This document shows positions 40,693 through 49,480 of a stretch of DNA of 64,000 nucleotides, piece after piece. This DNA is from an uncultured Bacilli bacterium (GTDB lineage: Bacteria > Bacillota_I > Bacilli_A > RF39 > UBA660). The notes under the pieces were generated by a model. That model was not told the DNA's origin. It did not search any database and saw only the letters and a list, made by a program, of their open reading frames with translations. Numbering within the stretch: position 1 is the first letter of the stretch; each line of letters starts with the position of its first letter. The DNA is taken from positions 61,937-125,936 of the forward strand of contig CAKOXO010000004.1 in assembly GCA_934130165.1 (NCBI GenBank), read 5' to 3'. A program made the position numbers and the translations under genes.

Positions 40693-41465
40693 ATTTTGAC
40701 ACCCTCTTCATCAAAAAGGAGCTTTGCTTCTCTTAAAACTATTGATTCAGTTTTATATTGTTTAAGAGGTTTTACATTAACTGTTAGTTTAAGTACTAAA
40801 TTAGAATCTCCGTACTCTTCAACACCTTTATACTGAATATTACCCACGGCATCTGGTAATTTTCCTTTTAAACGATCAATCAATTTTTCCATTATTTTTT
40901 CTAATTTAAGTAAATCCTCATCACTACTAAAAGTGAATAAAATAACTGTTTTAGAATTATAATGAGAATAATTTACTACTGTACTAATATCTCTATTAGA
41001 AAAGATTCTTATTTCACCATTATATGATCTTACTTTAGTACTTTTTAATCCAACACCGATTACTTCTCCTTTAAAGTCATCAATCTCTACATAATCACCC
41101 ACGTTATATTGAGAATCTAGTATAATGAAAATTCCACTAATAAAATCTTTTAATAAATCTTGTAAGGCAAGGCCTATTACAATACCAAAAATTCCTAATC
41201 CAGCTAGGAAAGCTGAAACATTAATATTAAATATCCCTAATACAATAATTATATCTATTAAAAATATTACATATTTTAAAACACTTACTGAAATATATAA
41301 AAGCGTTAGACGTTTCTTTTTGTTTCTATTTGCACCTTTTTTCTTTTTACCTATATATGTTAAGGCTGTCTCTTTAATTATATAAAATACTATTATAGAG
41401 ATAATAACCGTTATTAATGAACCTATTATTCTTGATGAGACTTCAACATCTGCTAAATTTTTCAT
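40686..41465 (-). CDS. mscS: small-conductance mechanosensitive channel (MscS family)
   Basis: This 259-residue protein has two or three helices, including the pore helix (about 94-118, FLAGLGIFGIVIGLALQ). After it comes the MscS beta domain (GDYVEIDDFKGEVIGVGLKSTKVRSYNGE) and a C-terminal mixed domain. It is a compact YkuT/MscS-type channel that opens under osmotic downshock. AGGATGGTGTTGT precedes the ATG. The unit is a single gene, between two terminators. It looks complete. Confidence 0.92.
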   Translation of the reverse strand: MKNLADVEVSSRIIGSLITVIISIIVFYIIKETALTYIGKKKKGANRNKKKRLTLLYISVSVLKYVIFLIDIIIVLGIFNINVSAFLAGLGIFGIVIGLALQDLLKDFISGIFIILDSQYNVGDYVEIDDFKGEVIGVGLKSTKVRSYNGEIRIFSNRDISTVVNYSHYNSKTVILFTFSSDEDLLKLEKIMEKLIDRLKGKLPDAVGNIQYKGVEEYGDSNLVLKLTVNVKPLKQYKTESIVLREAKLLFDEEGVKIK

Positions 41466-41565
41466 ACAACACCATCCTATTACATCTTACACTTAATATA
41501 ATAACATATATTTAAATAATATTTTAATTTTTTTCTATTACCTTTACAGCATTTTACTATAACAT

Positions 41566-41593
41566 AAAAAATAAAGAGCTAAGAAAGCTCTTT
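41566..41593 (-). terminator. rho-independent terminator after trmK (end of dnaG-rpoD-trmK operon)
   Basis: AAAGAGCT and AGCTCTTT form an 8-bp stem with the trmK stop codon in the loop, followed on the minus strand by ATTTTTTATG. Confidence 0.85.
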
Positions 41594-42244
41594 TTCTATC
41601 ATTTTTATTTCCCTTTTTGTTATAAATTTTTTCCATCTATAATTTTTAGGCAAAACATTAATTAGTATTTCTCTAGATTTCATCTCTTTTAAAAAGTATT
41701 CTCTAAATAATTTACTTTTTTCCTTTATAAGAATAGGTCCAAAGAAATAATCTTTCTTACTATAGTGTTTTCTTCCCCTTTTTAGTTTTATAATTTGATA
41801 TATTATTTTTCCTTCTTTAACTAGTTTTTCATCTTCTATATAAAATCCTATACTTGTAAAAAACCTTCTTACATCTTCTTGGTAATTATTTGGTGATAGT
41901 ATAAGGGTATTTATCTTTTTAGTAGTTTTTATATTATATTTAAACATTCCAATAGTAGTTCTACCACCCATACCAGAGATTATTACTGTATCGATATCAT
42001 TTGTATAAGTTTCTAATCCATTACCTAGTCTAGCCTCTATCTTATCATCCATCTTATATCTTTTAATATTTTCTTTTGCGCATTTTAGCGGACCTTCTGC
42101 AATATCTGCAGCTACCGCTTTTTTTACTATTTTATTTTCTACCAAATATATATCTAGTAGTGCATGATCACACCCAATATCTAAAACAAGGGAATTAGTA
42201 TCAACTAAATCCCCTATTTGTTTTAATCTACTATTTATTTTCAT
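41579..42244 (-). CDS. trmK: tRNA (adenine22-N1)-methyltransferase TrmK
   Basis: This 221-residue enzyme methylates N1 of A22 in tRNA. SAM-binding residues appear in SLVLDIGCDHALLDIYLVE, then VAADIAEGPL. The catalytic motif region is TVIISGMGGRTTI. The length is close to the usual 220-240. The start overlaps the rpoD stop by one base (TAATG), so it is coupled to the sigma factor gene. The dnaG-sigA-trmK arrangement also occurs in Bacillus. A strong terminator follows. Confidence 0.92.
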   Translation of the reverse strand: MKINSRLKQIGDLVDTNSLVLDIGCDHALLDIYLVENKIVKKAVAADIAEGPLKCAKENIKRYKMDDKIEARLGNGLETYTNDIDTVIISGMGGRTTIGMFKYNIKTTKKINTLILSPNNYQEDVRRFFTSIGFYIEDEKLVKEGKIIYQIIKLKRGRKHYSKKDYFFGPILIKEKSKLFREYFLKEMKSREILINVLPKNYRWKKFITKREIKMIEKELS

Positions 42245-43335
42245 TAGTCAGTCAAAAAATCCTTTAATTTTCTACTACGAGATGGATGTCTTAATTTACG
42301 TAGTGCTTTTGCTTCTATTTGTCTGATTCTCTCACGAGTAACTCCAAAAATTTGTCCAACTTCCTCTAATGTTCTACATTGACCATCATCTAGTCCAAAA
42401 CGAAGTCTTAAAACTTTTTCTTCTCTATCAGTTAAAGTTAATAGTACCCCTGCCAATTCTTCCTTTAACATTTCAACTGTTGTATATTCCTCTGGTCCCA
42501 TAGCTCTTTCATCAGGAACAAAATCTCCTAAATGTGAGTCTTCCTCTTCACCAATAGGTGTTTCAAGAGAAACTGGATCTTGACTTATTTTATATACTTC
42601 TCTAACTTTTTCTATTGTAATTCCAAGTTTTTCTGCTATTTCTTCATCTGTAGGTTCACGATTTAATTCTTGTGTTAATTGACGTTGAACACGAGCTAAT
42701 TTATTTATCGTTTCAACCATATGAACAGGTACTCTTATAGTTCTAGCTTGATCTGCTATAGCACGAGTTATAGCTTGTCTTATCCACCAAGTAGCATATG
42801 TTGAAAACTTGTACCCTTTTGTTGGATCAAATTTATCTACTGCTTTCATTAAACCAATATTTCCTTCTTGAATTAAATCCAAAAATAGCATACCACGTCC
42901 AACATAACGTTTTGCAATAGAAACAACTAAACGAAGATTTGATTCAGCAAGTAATCTCTTAGCTTCCTCGTCTCCTTCTTCAGCTCTTTTTGCATACTCA
43001 AATTCCTCATCTGAAGTAAGTAAGTTTATACGTCCGATTTCTTTTAAATACATTCTAACTGGATCATTAATTTTTATGTCTTTAGACATAGTTAAATCTT
43101 CTACTTTAACATCTTCAGTAATTTCTTCTCCACTAGCATCATCACTACCATCTTCAGCAACTATATCTATATCTTCCTCAGTTAAAGCATTATATAATTC
43201 ATCTAGAGAATCACTATCTACTTCTAACCCCTTTAACTCATTAGCTAATTGTTCATAAGTGATATATCCTTGTTTTTTTCCTAAAGCTATAAGCTTCTTT
43301 TTTCTTTCTTCTAGTGTTTTTATTTCTCCAACCAT
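42244..43335 (-). CDS. rpoD: RNA polymerase primary sigma factor (SigA/RpoD)
   Basis: This 363-residue factor has region 1.2 (DPVRMYLKEIGRI), region 2 (AESNLRLVVSIAKRYVGRGMLF), the -10 recognition helix TYATWWIRQAIT, region 3, and region 4 with the -35 HTH (TLEEVGQIFGVTRERIRQIE). The N-terminal region is short, as in Bacillus SigA, and has an acidic EDGSDDASGEE patch. AGGAGATAATTAATA precedes the ATG, two bases after dnaG. It is the housekeeping sigma factor of the organism. Complete and normal. Confidence 0.97.
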   Translation of the reverse strand: MVGEIKTLEERKKKLIALGKKQGYITYEQLANELKGLEVDSDSLDELYNALTEEDIDIVAEDGSDDASGEEITEDVKVEDLTMSKDIKINDPVRMYLKEIGRINLLTSDEEFEYAKRAEEGDEEAKRLLAESNLRLVVSIAKRYVGRGMLFLDLIQEGNIGLMKAVDKFDPTKGYKFSTYATWWIRQAITRAIADQARTIRVPVHMVETINKLARVQRQLTQELNREPTDEEIAEKLGITIEKVREVYKISQDPVSLETPIGEEEDSHLGDFVPDERAMGPEEYTTVEMLKEELAGVLLTLTDREEKVLRLRFGLDDGQCRTLEEVGQIFGVTRERIRQIEAKALRKLRHPSRSRKLKDFLTD

Positions 43336-43337
43336 TA

Positions 43338-45065
43338 TTAATTATCTCCTAACTTCAACTTTCTTATCTGCTCAACTATTTCCGCTTGTTTTAAACAATC
43401 TGGTTCATGTTTCATTAAATTTTCCAATCTTTTTATTTCTTGGCTCAAACTATATTCTTTGATCACTTTAAAATAAGCAAATATTTCATCCCTTGTTATA
43501 CTTTCTTTGTAATTACTGGAGGCAATTTCATTTAAATAATTGAGTAAGTCTGGTTTGTCTTGTAAATAAGTATAAAAATCAGCTATATTAATATACCTTT
43601 TTTTTCTATAAAAATATATAATTTCATTTGTAAGTAATCTAGTTTCATTTGATGGAAATATCATTTTCTCTTTTTCTACCAAATCAATTACAAAATCATT
43701 ATTAAGCATATAAAAAATAACTTGTTCCATAGCTATAATATACTTACTTTTTCGTGTTTTATGTGCAGTTTTTACTACAATCTTAGATGTTGGTTTAAAA
43801 TTTTCCTTAATCTCCTTAAACCTTTTTTCCAGTGTATTATACCCTATATTGTAATCTTTTGCAAGTTTTTTTAATATTATCTCAACTCTAATATCATCAT
43901 CTATCTTTACAGTTTCATTAATTACCTTATTTATATAATTGGATAGGTCCTTTTCACTTTTAAAATTAACGTCCTCTTTTAAAGAATTTATTTTGTAATC
44001 ACTATAAGTTATTGCATTACTTATTAAATTTAAAAATGATTCTTTGCCATGTTTTATTATATAAGAATCAGGATCATCATCATCTGGTAACAAAATAACT
44101 TTAGCTTCTATTCCACTATTAAGTAACATTTCACCAACTTTTAAAGCGGCGTGACGCCCTGGAGCATCACCATCCAAACAAATAATTACATTTTTAGATA
44201 ATCTTTTAATTAATTTCAATTGTTCATCAGTTAGAGCGGTTCCCATTAATGCTACTACATTAGTAACACCTATTGTATAAGCTCTAATAACATCCATAAA
44301 GCCTTCCATTATAATAATACTTTTTGCAACTCTTGAAGTATCAATGGCATTATGATAATTGTACAAACAATGGCCCTTTTTAAAGATTACGGTTTCTTTC
44401 GTGTTAACATATTTATTTTGATCAACATCTTTATAAATTCTACCTGAAAAACCTACTATTTTTCCATATGTATCATAAAGAGGAAACATAATTCTATCTA
44501 TATAAATATCTCTATTATCTACGGAAAGCCCTATTTTATTTAAATCTGTCAAATCATACTGTTTTTTTGTTAAAAGATTAGTTAAATCTGCTCTATCTGG
44601 TAGGGATAATCCTATTTCAAACTTTTTTATAATATCATCTGATATCTTTCTGTTATGTAGGTACTCTCTAGCTATGTGACCAGCACTAGATGACAAATTA
44701 TTTTGATAATATTTTGTAGCTAGTCTATAAGCATCATATAATTTATCATACTTTGTACTAACTTTATTTACTTTAATACCAGAAACATTTATCCCTACAC
44801 GTTCACCTAAATCTCTTAAAACTTCCTTAAATTCTTTGTGTTCATAATTCATTAAAAATGTAAATACATTTCCACTAGCACCACAAGAAAAGCATCTATA
44901 TATTTGTTTATCCCTTGATACACTCATTGATGGATTAGTATCATCATGAAATGGACAAACACCAAAAAAGTTCTTTCCCTTTGCAACTAAAGGTACTCTC
45001 TCTCCGATAATATCAACTATATCAACCTTACTTCTGATTTCACTGGTTAAATCCATATTATCCAT
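43338..45065 (-). CDS. dnaG: DNA primase
   Basis: This 575-residue enzyme makes RNA primers at the replication fork. The N-terminal zinc ribbon has CPFHDDTNPSMSVS and YRCFSCGASGN. The TOPRIM core carries IIMEGFMDVIRAY, GTALT and ICLDGDAPGR (metal ligands). The C-terminal helicase-interaction domain is shortened and lysine-rich. I start at ATG 45065 because GGAGG lies seven bases upstream; an earlier in-frame ATG at 45083 overlaps that signal. rpoD starts two bases after the stop. It is the first gene of the operon. Confidence 0.96.
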   Translation of the reverse strand: MDNMDLTSEIRSKVDIVDIIGERVPLVAKGKNFFGVCPFHDDTNPSMSVSRDKQIYRCFSCGASGNVFTFLMNYEHKEFKEVLRDLGERVGINVSGIKVNKVSTKYDKLYDAYRLATKYYQNNLSSSAGHIAREYLHNRKISDDIIKKFEIGLSLPDRADLTNLLTKKQYDLTDLNKIGLSVDNRDIYIDRIMFPLYDTYGKIVGFSGRIYKDVDQNKYVNTKETVIFKKGHCLYNYHNAIDTSRVAKSIIIMEGFMDVIRAYTIGVTNVVALMGTALTDEQLKLIKRLSKNVIICLDGDAPGRHAALKVGEMLLNSGIEAKVILLPDDDDPDSYIIKHGKESFLNLISNAITYSDYKINSLKEDVNFKSEKDLSNYINKVINETVKIDDDIRVEIILKKLAKDYNIGYNTLEKRFKEIKENFKPTSKIVVKTAHKTRKSKYIIAMEQVIFYMLNNDFVIDLVEKEKMIFPSNETRLLTNEIIYFYRKKRYINIADFYTYLQDKPDLLNYLNEIASSNYKESITRDEIFAYFKVIKEYSLSQEIKRLENLMKHEPDCLKQAEIVEQIRKLKLGDN

Positions 45066-45142
45066 ATAAGCACCTCCAATCACACAACTATACTTCTTAT
45101 ATCACAAAGTACGTATTTTTTCAAGAAATAGGTTGCTCTATG

Positions 45143-45168
45143 TAAAAGAAAAAGAAGATTTAATCTTC
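45143..45168 (-). terminator. rho-independent terminator after the 45.2 kb gene
   Basis: GAAGATT and AATCTTC pair and are followed on the minus strand by TTTTTCTTTTAC. The gene's stop codon lies inside the stem. Confidence 0.75.
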
Positions 45169-46062
45169 CTTTAAGCTAACAAAATAATAATTTTCCTTAT
45201 CATCTTTCTTAAATGTATATTTATATTCAGAGAATTCTTTATAATTGGATTCATTTATTCTGAAATTATTTGCTTCATCTTCTGATACATTTTCACGATA
45301 TATTTCCTTTTCATTTAAGTCCTTATATATATTTACATTATTAGTTTCTGATGCATATATTGATGACCCATAACTAACATATACATAAACTTCATCGTCT
45401 TTAACAGTATATTTATTTATATAGGCATATGCACTATTTGGATCACTACCACCGCATTGTGGTTCAATGTAATAATAAGTATTAGTATCACTATCATAAA
45501 TATATCCAAAACAAACATTGAAACTTTTATGATTAACTGTGCCATCTCCAAAATAATTTTTATATTCATCTTCTACAACTGATGAGGATATTTTCTTAGC
45601 AGAACCCATTCCATTTACTGATACAAATTGTTTAATGTCACTATTTTTAAGATCAGTACTATCTATAGCTTGAAATTTATTAATACCAAACAACTCATCT
45701 AATACAATTTTTAATTTTAAGTCATCATTTAAGTTATTAAATATATCACCCATTAAACTTTCATCATTTCTAAAATTATACATTCCTATTTTTGCCATGT
45801 CATAATCATCATTTTGTACTGGACTATAAGTATTCATATAATAAATTTTTTTATTCAAATCATTTATTATTTCCTGATTAGTTAAATCTTTTTCTATCTC
45901 ATCTTTACTACTTTTTACAACTTGTTTTCTTGGCTCAGTTTTTTTTATAATTATTCCCTTATCATAACAAATATATCCTATTAATCCCAATATAATTAGT
46001 ATTAATACTATTATTAATATAACTAATCCCACACTTTTCTTTTTATTTTTAACTTCCATCAT
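45160..46062 (-). CDS. membrane-anchored extracytoplasmic protein of unknown function
   Basis: This 300-residue protein has a lysine-rich start, one membrane helix (about 12-31) and an outside domain. The mid part (about 60-115) is helical (LNKKIYYMNTYSPV, NLNDDLKLKIVLDELFG). The rest is beta-rich, with FNVCFGYIYDSDTNTYYYIEPQCGG giving two nearby cysteines that may pair. Tyr is frequent. I recognise no family. GGGTGAG precedes two adjacent ATGs. It lies between ftsZ and dnaG with its own terminator, so position does not reveal a role. Confidence 0.6.
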   Translation of the reverse strand: MMEVKNKKKSVGLVILIIVLILIILGLIGYICYDKGIIIKKTEPRKQVVKSSKDEIEKDLTNQEIINDLNKKIYYMNTYSPVQNDDYDMAKIGMYNFRNDESLMGDIFNNLNDDLKLKIVLDELFGINKFQAIDSTDLKNSDIKQFVSVNGMGSAKKISSSVVEDEYKNYFGDGTVNHKSFNVCFGYIYDSDTNTYYYIEPQCGGSDPNSAYAYINKYTVKDDEVYVYVSYGSSIYASETNNVNIYKDLNEKEIYRENVSEDEANNFRINESNYKEFSEYKYTFKKDDKENYYFVSLKED

Positions 46063-46149
46063 CTCACCCTTTCAATTTTTATAATTATATATTAAAACTA
46101 AATATAGTGCATTTCAAGAATTTCACTAATTTTCATTATATTTTACGTA

Positions 46150-46176
46150 AAGAAAAAATGAACTAAAAGTTCATTT
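46150..46176 (-). terminator. rho-independent terminator after ftsZ
   Basis: AATGAACT and AGTTCATT form an 8-bp stem with a three-to-four-base loop, followed on the minus strand by TTTTTCTTT. It lies close behind the ftsZ stop. Confidence 0.85.
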
Positions 46177-46182
46177 GATTTT

Positions 46183-47310
46183 TTAATAATTTCTTTCCTT
46201 TAAAAATGGAGGAAGATCAAATTCTTCTGACGAATCATCATCACTTGTTTCGGTTAAAACCTCACTTGTTTGATAACTCATTTCTGGTTCAATTCTAGTT
46301 CTTCTATTAGGTGTTTGAGATACATTACTATATACTGGTTTTTCTTCTTCTGCGATTTGATCTTTTTCAAAACCTGTTGCTATAACTGTAACAATTACTT
46401 CATCTGATAAGTTTTCATTAATTACAGAACCAAATATTGTATTAATATCAGTATTAGCAGCTGATCTAACTACTTCTGCAGCTTGTTCTGCTTCAAATAA
46501 AGTTAAATTAACTCCACCAGTTATATTAATAATAGCATCTGTAGCTCCTTCTATTGAAGTTTCAAGAAGTGGTGATGAAACAGCTTGCTTTGCGGCTTCT
46601 ATCGCTCTATCTTCACCCATACCTATACCAATACCTATTATTGCTCTACCAGAATTTTGCATTACTGCTTTAACATCAGCAAAATCCAAGTTAACAAGAC
46701 CAACTACTGCAATTAAATCTGATATAGATTGTACACCACGACGTAATACATTATCAACTTCTTTAAATGCTTCTAACATTGGTGTTGTTTTATCTATAAT
46801 TTCTCTTAATCTATCATTTGGAATAATAATTAGTGTATCAACATGTTTCTTTAATTCATCCAAACCACTTACAGCATTTTGCATTCTTTTCTTACCTTCA
46901 AATGAGAATGGTTTAGTTACTATTGCAACAGTAAGAGCTCCTAGTGCTTGTGCTATTTCAGCAACGATTGGTGCAGCACCTGTACCAGTACCACCACCCA
47001 TTCCGCAAGTGATAAATACCATATCAGCACCAGCTAATGCATCTTCTATTTCTTTCTTACTTTCTATTGCAGCTTCTTTACCAATATCTGGTTTAGCGCC
47101 TGCTCCAAGTCCATCAGTAAGTGTTGCTCCTATTTGAATTTTAACATCTGCTTTAGAACTATTTAATACTTGTAAATCAGTATTAGCAGCTATAAATTCA
47201 ACACCCTTAACACCTGATTCAACCATTCTATTTATAGCGTTTCCGCCACCGCCACCAAGACCTATTACCTTGATCTTAGCTAACTGATCCATTTCTAATC
47301 CGCCTAACAT
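46183..47310 (-). CDS. ftsZ: cell division protein FtsZ
   Basis: This 375-residue tubulin-like GTPase forms the division ring. The nucleotide site is KVIGLGGGGGNAINRM and the signature is GGGTGTGAAPIVAE. The T7 loop NLDFADVKAVM gives the catalytic Asp. The C-terminus ends in the conserved peptide EEFDLPPFLKERNY that binds FtsA and other partners, joined by a short linker. AGGAGGATAAGGTTT precedes the ATG at 47310. It is the last gene of the division cluster, fifteen bases after ftsA, with a terminator after it. It looks intact. Confidence 0.97.
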   Translation of the reverse strand: MLGGLEMDQLAKIKVIGLGGGGGNAINRMVESGVKGVEFIAANTDLQVLNSSKADVKIQIGATLTDGLGAGAKPDIGKEAAIESKKEIEDALAGADMVFITCGMGGGTGTGAAPIVAEIAQALGALTVAIVTKPFSFEGKKRMQNAVSGLDELKKHVDTLIIIPNDRLREIIDKTTPMLEAFKEVDNVLRRGVQSISDLIAVVGLVNLDFADVKAVMQNSGRAIIGIGIGMGEDRAIEAAKQAVSSPLLETSIEGATDAIINITGGVNLTLFEAEQAAEVVRSAANTDINTIFGSVINENLSDEVIVTVIATGFEKDQIAEEEKPVYSNVSQTPNRRTRIEPEMSYQTSEVLTETSDDDSSEEFDLPPFLKERNY

Positions 47311-47324
47311 AAACCTTATCCTCC

Positions 47325-48563
47325 TTAATTTTCAAAAAAACGTCCAAATACCCTATTAATAATATTTTCGTTATTCGATTTTTCCTCTTTTATTGATATC
47401 AGATTATTAATATCACTATCATTAAGCATTGTAATATTTTTACCTCTTAGTGCTAATTTATCATCATAATACTTAATTAACCCTAATATACTACTATACT
47501 TATTGCTTCTTATACCCATGGTAGTAATATTACAAACCCTAGCCTTTATACCTAATTGATCCTCAATTAAATATTGAAATCCGGCCAGTTCGCTTATTCC
47601 ACCTGTTATAATTATATAACGTATTTCTCTTTTTGTTAAGTTTTTTAATTCTTTTTTTACTTTTTTTAAGATATCAACTAATCTAGCCTCTACTATTTTT
47701 GATAAATCTAGTTGATTTATTTCAAGCATTTTTCCATCTTTTCGTTTGATTTCATAAACTTCATTGCTATCTGCATATGATGAAGATGCAACAACAAAAT
47801 TCTCTTTTAATCTCCTAGAAATACTACTGTTAATGTGATATATATAAGAAATATCATTATCAACATTTTTACTACCAACTGGCATTATTTTATTTTTAAT
47901 CATTATTCCTTTATTAAATACTGAAATATTAGTTGTTTCTTCCCCAATATTAATAACTGCACCTGCTACTTTATCTAATCTATCACTTTTTACTTGGTAA
48001 TAATCTGCAGTTGAAGAATATCCAATATCCATTACCTCTATACCACTTAATTTCAACACTTCTAAGGTCTTGTATATAATTTCTTTTGGAGACATTGATA
48101 TTAATATTTTTATTCCTAAAGTCTCACCAGATAATCCTTTTGGATCTTTTATATTATCTTTTTCATCAACTTTAAATGAAATAGGTATTGCTGTTACTAA
48201 CTCTTCATCATCATGTATTTGTCCCATAATTGCATCCTTTATAACATTTGAAACATCTTTACCAGTTATAGAAGATGAATCTGCTACCTCAACGCTTCCT
48301 ATTGCGATATCCATTCTACATTCATTTGTAGGAACACAGGCAATTGCCTTTGTAATCCTAAAACCTAGTTTTTCATTCAACTTTTTAAAAGCCTTTTTTG
48401 TTGCATTTACTGCTTTTCTTGTATCAACTATAATTCCTCTTTTTATTCCATCAGATGGAGAGTCAATGTTTGCTATAACATGAAATTTTTTATTTATCTT
48501 ATTACAAACTAATATTTTTATACTATTAGTTCCTAGTTCAACACTAGTATAATAATTATTCAT
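47325..48563 (-). CDS. ftsA: cell division protein FtsA
   Basis: This 412-residue actin-fold protein tethers FtsZ to the membrane. It begins NYYTSVELGTNSIKILVC (phosphate-1 region), has AGAVINIGEETTNISVF (phosphate-2) and IIITGGISELAG (adenosine motif). The extreme C-terminus IINRVFGRFFEN is the usual amphipathic membrane helix. The SHS2 (1C) domain is present. I start at ATG 48563, behind GGGAG; an in-frame ATG at 48593 has no site. ftsZ follows immediately. Complete. Confidence 0.93.
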   Translation of the reverse strand: MNNYYTSVELGTNSIKILVCNKINKKFHVIANIDSPSDGIKRGIIVDTRKAVNATKKAFKKLNEKLGFRITKAIACVPTNECRMDIAIGSVEVADSSSITGKDVSNVIKDAIMGQIHDDEELVTAIPISFKVDEKDNIKDPKGLSGETLGIKILISMSPKEIIYKTLEVLKLSGIEVMDIGYSSTADYYQVKSDRLDKVAGAVINIGEETTNISVFNKGIMIKNKIMPVGSKNVDNDISYIYHINSSISRRLKENFVVASSSYADSNEVYEIKRKDGKMLEINQLDLSKIVEARLVDILKKVKKELKNLTKREIRYIIITGGISELAGFQYLIEDQLGIKARVCNITTMGIRSNKYSSILGLIKYYDDKLALRGKNITMLNDSDINNLISIKEEKSNNENIINRVFGRFFEN

Positions 48564-48671
48564 ATCATCATACTCCCATCTTAATATATCCATTATACTA
48601 TAAATTTAATTTTTCTCCAATACTTTTGAATTTTTTTTATTATTATACGAAGAAAATTCAATAAAATAGCA

Positions 48672-48707
48672 TATAAAAATCCGATAAATTATTATTAATC
48701 AGATTTT
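48672..48707 (-). terminator. terminator after the surface-protein gene at 48.8 kb
   Basis: AAAATCTGAT and ATCGGATTTT make a 10-bp stem with one G-T pair and a twelve-base loop, followed on the minus strand by TATATG. It isolates this gene from ftsA. Confidence 0.6.
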
Positions 48708-48781
48708 AATTAAAAACGATTTAACACTTGATAAACATTTATCTCTTAATATAAAATGATAGAATCAGAATAATTTGTAAT

Positions 48782-49366
48782 CTAACTACAACTGAATGAA
48801 CCATCAGCATATGCATAGCATTGGCCACCACTTCCATGGTTGTAGCACTCAACATTACCATTTGAACTGGCTACGCAATTAAATGCAATAGAATGACAGT
48901 TAATATTATCATCACCATTAGTACATTCAGATTCCCCAAAATATTTTTTTAATTTTATCAGATTATTCTCATAATCGTTTGCCCTTATACAAAATAAGGC
49001 TCCATCATCAATACACACACCACCTGTAGTACCATCTATATCAAGTGCAGCAAATACATTATGACCCAAAGTTGTGTAGTCTGTTGTACTTTTTGTTGTT
49101 GGTGTCCCATATGCAAAATATTTTGGGGTAAATACTTTATTACATTCATATCCATCAGGGCAAGAGTTTTTAGCTTCTTCTAATTTAGTTGTTGCCTTTT
49201 CATTCACTTCATCTATTGCATCTTTAACATTTGTACTTGACAGTTTTGAATTTGTATTGTCATATACTACTTCATTACTTGTTAATACTGTTTTGGCATA
49301 TCCTATTACACTACTTAATATTAATCCTACTATTATTCCTACTATAAACTTGTAATGCTTCTTCAT
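48782..49366 (-). CDS. secreted Cys-rich surface protein under a phase-variable-type promoter
   Basis: This 194-residue protein has a signal-like N-terminal helix (about 6-25, IVGIIVGLILSSVIGYA). A NSKLSSTNVKDAIDEVNEKA module follows, of the kind found in surface and tail-fibre proteins, then SCPDGYECNK and FTPKYFAYG. The C-terminal part has paired cysteines around LFCIRANDYENN, YFGESECTN, INCHSIAFNC, NVECYNHG, GGQCYAYADG and SFSC, probably forming disulfides outside the cell. A paralogue at the right edge shares the N-terminal module almost exactly but diverges after FTPKYFA. The gene sits between divIB and ftsA, inside the division cluster, with its own promoter and terminators. GGTGGAG precedes the ATG. 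Binding or adhesion is the likeliest role. Confidence 0.7.
   Translation of the reverse strand: MKKHYKFIVGIIVGLILSSVIGYAKTVLTSNEVVYDNTNSKLSSTNVKDAIDEVNEKATTKLEEAKNSCPDGYECNKVFTPKYFAYGTPTTKSTTDYTTLGHNVFAALDIDGTTGGVCIDDGALFCIRANDYENNLIKLKKYFGESECTNGDDNINCHSIAFNCVASSNGNVECYNHGSGGQCYAYADGSFSCS
49112..49328 (-). repeat. near-identical N-terminal module shared with 63784-64000 (copy 1)
   Basis: This 217-base segment aligns without gaps to 63784-64000, with about ten mismatches by hand count and a final 76 bases that match perfectly. It encodes the signal region to the PKYFA motif. Outside the segment the two genes are only weakly alike. Such a repeat can support recombination between the loci. Confidence 0.85.
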
Positions 49367-49404
49367 CTTTACTCTCCACCATATACTATTTACTTTATGT
49401 TTAC

Positions 49405-49436
49405 AGTATACCCCCCCCCCCAGAGAAATTTGTCAA
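49405..49436 (-). promoter_or_regulatory. promoter with G11 tract in the spacer (candidate phase-variable switch)
   Basis: On the minus strand TTGACA (49431-49436) is followed by nine bases, then eleven Gs (49411-49421), then TATACT (49405-49410). The spacer is 20 bases; nine or eight Gs would give the favoured 18 or 17. G-runs in a spacer are classic sites of slipped-strand changes that turn surface-protein genes on or off. The gene starts about 40 bases downstream. Confidence 0.75.
49411..49421. repeat. poly-C/poly-G tract of 11
   Basis: This is by far the longest G or C homopolymer I see in the window; the next longest is six. It is striking in such AT-rich DNA and lies between promoter hexamers. 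Confidence 0.95.
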
Positions 49437-49437
49437 T

Positions 49438-49458
49438 AAAAAAAAGCTATCCTAGCTT
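49438..49458 (-). terminator. rho-independent terminator after the ART-like gene
   Basis: AAGCTA and TAGCTT with a three-base loop are followed on the minus strand by TTTTTT. It ends just before the -35 of the G-tract promoter, so the surface-protein gene is insulated from read-through. Confidence 0.8.
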
Positions 49459-49480
49459 CAATATTATGAAATCATTTTGT

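Noticed and set aside
48070..48483. Long plus-strand frame opposite ftsA (and similar frames opposite hemW, dnaG, lepA, the 35.2 kb gene)
   Set aside because: They are antisense to strongly conserved proteins, have Ser/Phe/Leu-rich composition expected of mirrored AT-rich codons, and have no binding sites.
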